NCBI RefSeq assembly: GCF_905475345.1
Contig: NC_066596.1
Span: 4,775,001 to 4,839,000, forward strand
Source of the DNA: Vespula vulgaris
Taxonomy: Eukaryota; Arthropoda; Insecta; Hymenoptera; Vespidae
DNA length: 64,000 nt
Reading direction: 5' to 3'
A model generated the notes under the pieces. That model was not told where the DNA came from. It saw nothing but the letters and a program-made list of their open reading frames with translations, and did not search any database. The translations under genes were made by a program, and so were the position numbers. Shown in pieces: positions 61,285 through 64,000 of the stretch (position 1 is its first letter; each line of letters begins with the position of its first letter).

Positions 61285-63269
61285 GCTCTCTTGCGTAATG
61301 GATTCCCTTTCTAACCGGTAGCCACGAAACTCTCGGTCATAGATTCCACTTCAGTATTTTTACCTGCTGATAAAAGAGGAAAAATTTTTTGAAAAGGAAA
61401 AAGGAAAGGAAAATGATCCATTATGACATGTATTATATTTCCTCAACGATGATCGACGTTTCAAAAGGACCCATCATCTTTTTTTGATGAAAATGGGCCT
61501 AATACTTAGTGTGTTCGAGAATATTGAAAGGTAAATTTTTCAATCGACGTGTAGTGAAAAAGAAGATATATTCTTATAGAAAGAGACAGAGAGAGAGAGA
61601 GAGAGAGAGAATTGAACAATGTTGGATCAATGCGATTTACCAATGAACTACCAACGATAGAAGTAATAAAAAGCCCGAACTATATTGTCCCTATTTTTTA
61701 CGATATATAAAATCGTTAACCGTGCGTAATGCGATTTTTAAATTTTGAAAAGGTGCTCGAGGGAGCGTAAGGCACCCTGGTATAAATATCCTCATGACGA
61801 AGCGAATCGTTCACGATTTAAAAGGGAACGAAATAAGAGAACGTATTATCTTTTCAATAACCGTGCTCGTTAGCTACCATCGACTTTGGCTTCCGCGTAA
61901 TTTCGATCTCCATTGTTGGCAGGATTGTGATACACATATATAGGTACACATCTACAGAAATGTACATATGTACGTTATGACGGATTCATCCTTGAAGGAT
62001 CGACCGTCCGCTCAAACCTTCTTTTTTAACGATCATTATGCGCAATAGATCGTTTATTCGTCGATTTATTTCTATGATTTATGGATACGCAACATAATGG
62101 GGGAACAGTCTCATTAACAAAATGATAAATCAAAACCGATCTATTACTGCTTTATATTCGTTTATAGTATGCACGGATTAAAAAAAAGCAGAGAAAAAAA
62201 CAAGTAAGTAACAATGGACGATTCGATGAAAGATACTTAACAAATAATTTAATTGTTGTTAATTAAATTTATTTGAAGAATGAAAAAAAGAATGCATCGT
62301 ACGATTAGATTTATTAAAAGAAGAAAAAAAGTAAGTAGAAAAAAAATGATTTAATGAATTTCCACGCTCAAGTTCGGTCATTAAAAACAGGATGCGCTTT
62401 TGCTTGTCTTTGCCATTAAAGAGCCGTTGCTGTCTACGCGGTTTGGACAAAGGAGAGAGAAGTCCCTTTTTTCTTCTTTTCTTTTTCCCTTCCTCTCTCT
62501 CTCTTTTTGCCTCGCATGAGTTTTTCTACAGCCTCCAGCGGATTTATTTCCGACGAGATCGTCCGAAAAATGAGCTCGTAAACGAGCATGCACGTCGGTC
62601 GTTATAGCGCGCGGTACTCCGTGGCCGTTAGAAAAATGAACGAACCTGTGCGTCGCGTTGTTCTAAATGAAATGGCCAAAAGGTGCTCCGGTTTGAGGCA
62701 TCTTCTTTTTTTAGTTTTTCCTTTTGTCTTAAAAAAAAAAAAACGAATGATTTAAGAAAACTCAACTCCATATATTCCAAGATCACGATTACAGAAAGTG
62801 ATATTTTGAAAAGTCAAATATATTAAAGATTTACAAACGAATGCTATACTATATGAGATTTGAAGAAGTAGTAGAATTTAATGGAAAATAATTTAAGTAT
62901 TAAATTCAAAAGATAAACAAAAAGATAACCTTCGTATGGATGAAATTACACGCGGAGACGTAGGAAGGATATTCTTAAGAATTCTCAACGGCGAAGTATA
63001 TGCGAATAATCGATGAAATTATGGTGGTAATAACCGGCTAGAGTTCAGCCGGTGGTCATTGTCCCTCGTATGAGACAAGGACAAACCGAAGGTTTGAGCT
63101 TTTACCACGACTACGTCGAGTAACGTCGTTAGTGTCATTCGTTGAAACTCATCTTCGACGAGGGAGATCGATGAGTATTTAATGTACAATTCGCGACAAG
63201 TCCGTTGAGTCTTCTTTCTTGCTGTTGAGAAGTAAAAGTTAGTGATTTGGTGGGGGGTGAAAGAGAAAG

Positions 63270-63281
<12 letters not shown>

Positions 63282-63326
<45 letters not shown>
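63282..63326. repeat. (TA)n microsatellite
   Basis: About 22 TA units after TATAAATATAAA. Confidence 0.95.
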
Positions 63327-63330
<4 letters not shown>

Positions 63331-63895
63331 GAGAAAGAGAGAGAGAGAGAGACAGTGAAAAAAATTACATTTACGCGAGTTATATAGCTGGGCAAGGACA
63401 ATAAAATATTGCGTCGCGTCGTTTCGTAATGTCTCCCATAAATTGCTTCTCCTTCCTCCATTCGGTATCATTCTTTTATCGGTAGAAAACAAATAATGAC
63501 TTTCCTGCCCATCGTAATCGCACGATAAGTCAAATCCGACCGAGTTACTGTTCCCGTAATGCTTAGTCGTATCGATATTATATTTCATTTTACAAAACAT
63601 ATTTCATTAAATAAGATGTCAGTTTAATTCGACGACAAGTTTTACAGGTCGGTACGTTATTTATTATTATTTTTATGTGATCAAGTCCCGCGAAATTCTA
63701 TGATAATAATAATAACAACAACGAGAACGACGACAACGAAGTTTAATTCATTTCGATAAAGAAAGTTTTCATCTCGTTTGGAAGGCTGCCTTTCACGTGA
63801 CGGTTTGAGAGCAGGGAATAAGGAAAGACTATTTATAACTTTGGCTGGCTTGAAAAAGCACCGATTAAAGTTCGCGATAAAAGACGACGGGAGAA

Positions 63896-63966
63896 AAAGA
63901 GAGAGAGAGAGAGAGAGAAAGAGAAAGAGAGAAAAAAAGAGAGAAAAAGAGAGAGAGAGAGAGAAA
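63896..63966. repeat. (GA)n/(AAAG)n microsatellite
   Basis: Purine tract with two pure GA runs interrupted by AAAAAAAG, close to the right edge. Confidence 0.9.
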
Positions 63967-64000
63967 GCGTCGAGATTTTCAAGAAGTCGATTTACCGTGA

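Larger units (their letters stand above)
53318..64000 (+). other. Tet: Tet intron or 3'-ward gene region, continuing past the window
   Basis: From the donor GTGAGT at 53318 to the window end I see no exon encoding the double-stranded beta-helix, the Cys-rich domain or the HxD iron-binding motif of the TET catalytic part. The region is AT-rich. It carries a MITE at 57.76 kb, a CpG-rich block at 58.2-59.2 kb, a tandem E-box at 61.27 kb, and repeats at 58561-58606 (GA/GATA), 61588-61610 (GA), 63282-63326 (TA) and 63896-63966 (GA). Long T-runs around 56721 and 60183 add nothing. The gene must continue to the right. Confidence 0.5.

Overview
This is eukaryotic, almost certainly insect, nuclear DNA. 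It has one clear long coding exon, standard GT-AG splice signals, long AT-rich introns, CpG-rich islands and a very high density of (GA)n/(CT)n, (TA)n and (AAAG)n microsatellites. A hymenopteran (bee, wasp or ant) fits the composition, but that is an inference; no marker in the window fixes the order. No operons, bacterial genes, CRISPR arrays or rRNA genes were seen, and no tRNA was recognised.

The one securely identified gene is the 5' half of Tet, the ten-eleven-translocation 5-methylcytosine / N6-methyladenine dioxygenase, on the + strand. A large exon (22197-24394) opens at a strong acceptor, carries about 1.07 kb of ATG-poor 5' leader, starts coding at 23264 and ends at a canonical donor just after a complete CXXC zinc finger (eight cysteines). 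The next exon I can support is a 75-nt in-frame exon at 53243-53317, after an intron of about 28.8 kb. The catalytic dioxygenase exons are not visible and should lie to the right of the window.

Layout. 1-12.0 kb: AT-rich sequence broken by CT/GA tracts, with a few weak ORFs. 12.0-13.1 kb: CpG-rich block with 10-bp-phased repeats and good donors, the best candidate Tet promoter and non-coding first exon. 13.1-22.2 kb: probable first intron with further CpG-rich blocks at 16.4-17.5, 18.2-18.4 and 19.1-19.6 kb, some of which could be alternative promoters. 22.2-24.4 kb: main Tet exon. 24.4-53.2 kb: giant intron with microsatellites, a possible alternative first coding exon (28.3 kb), a small ORF (40.2 kb) and a coding-like exon on the opposite strand (48.67-48.84 kb) that may belong to a nested gene. 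53.24 kb: small Tet exon. 53.3-64 kb: intron with a 198-bp mariner-type MITE (57.76-57.95 kb), a CpG-rich block with two donors (58.2-59.2 kb) that could be an internal promoter for a CXXC-less isoform, and a tandem CACGTG E-box (61.27 kb).

I found no clear new multi-gene system. The most informative observations concern Tet: the stop-start-overlapping uORF, the small RG-rich exon, possible CXXC-less transcripts, and the antisense exon inside its intron. Exon calls other than the Tet exons are hypotheses from splice signals and open frames.
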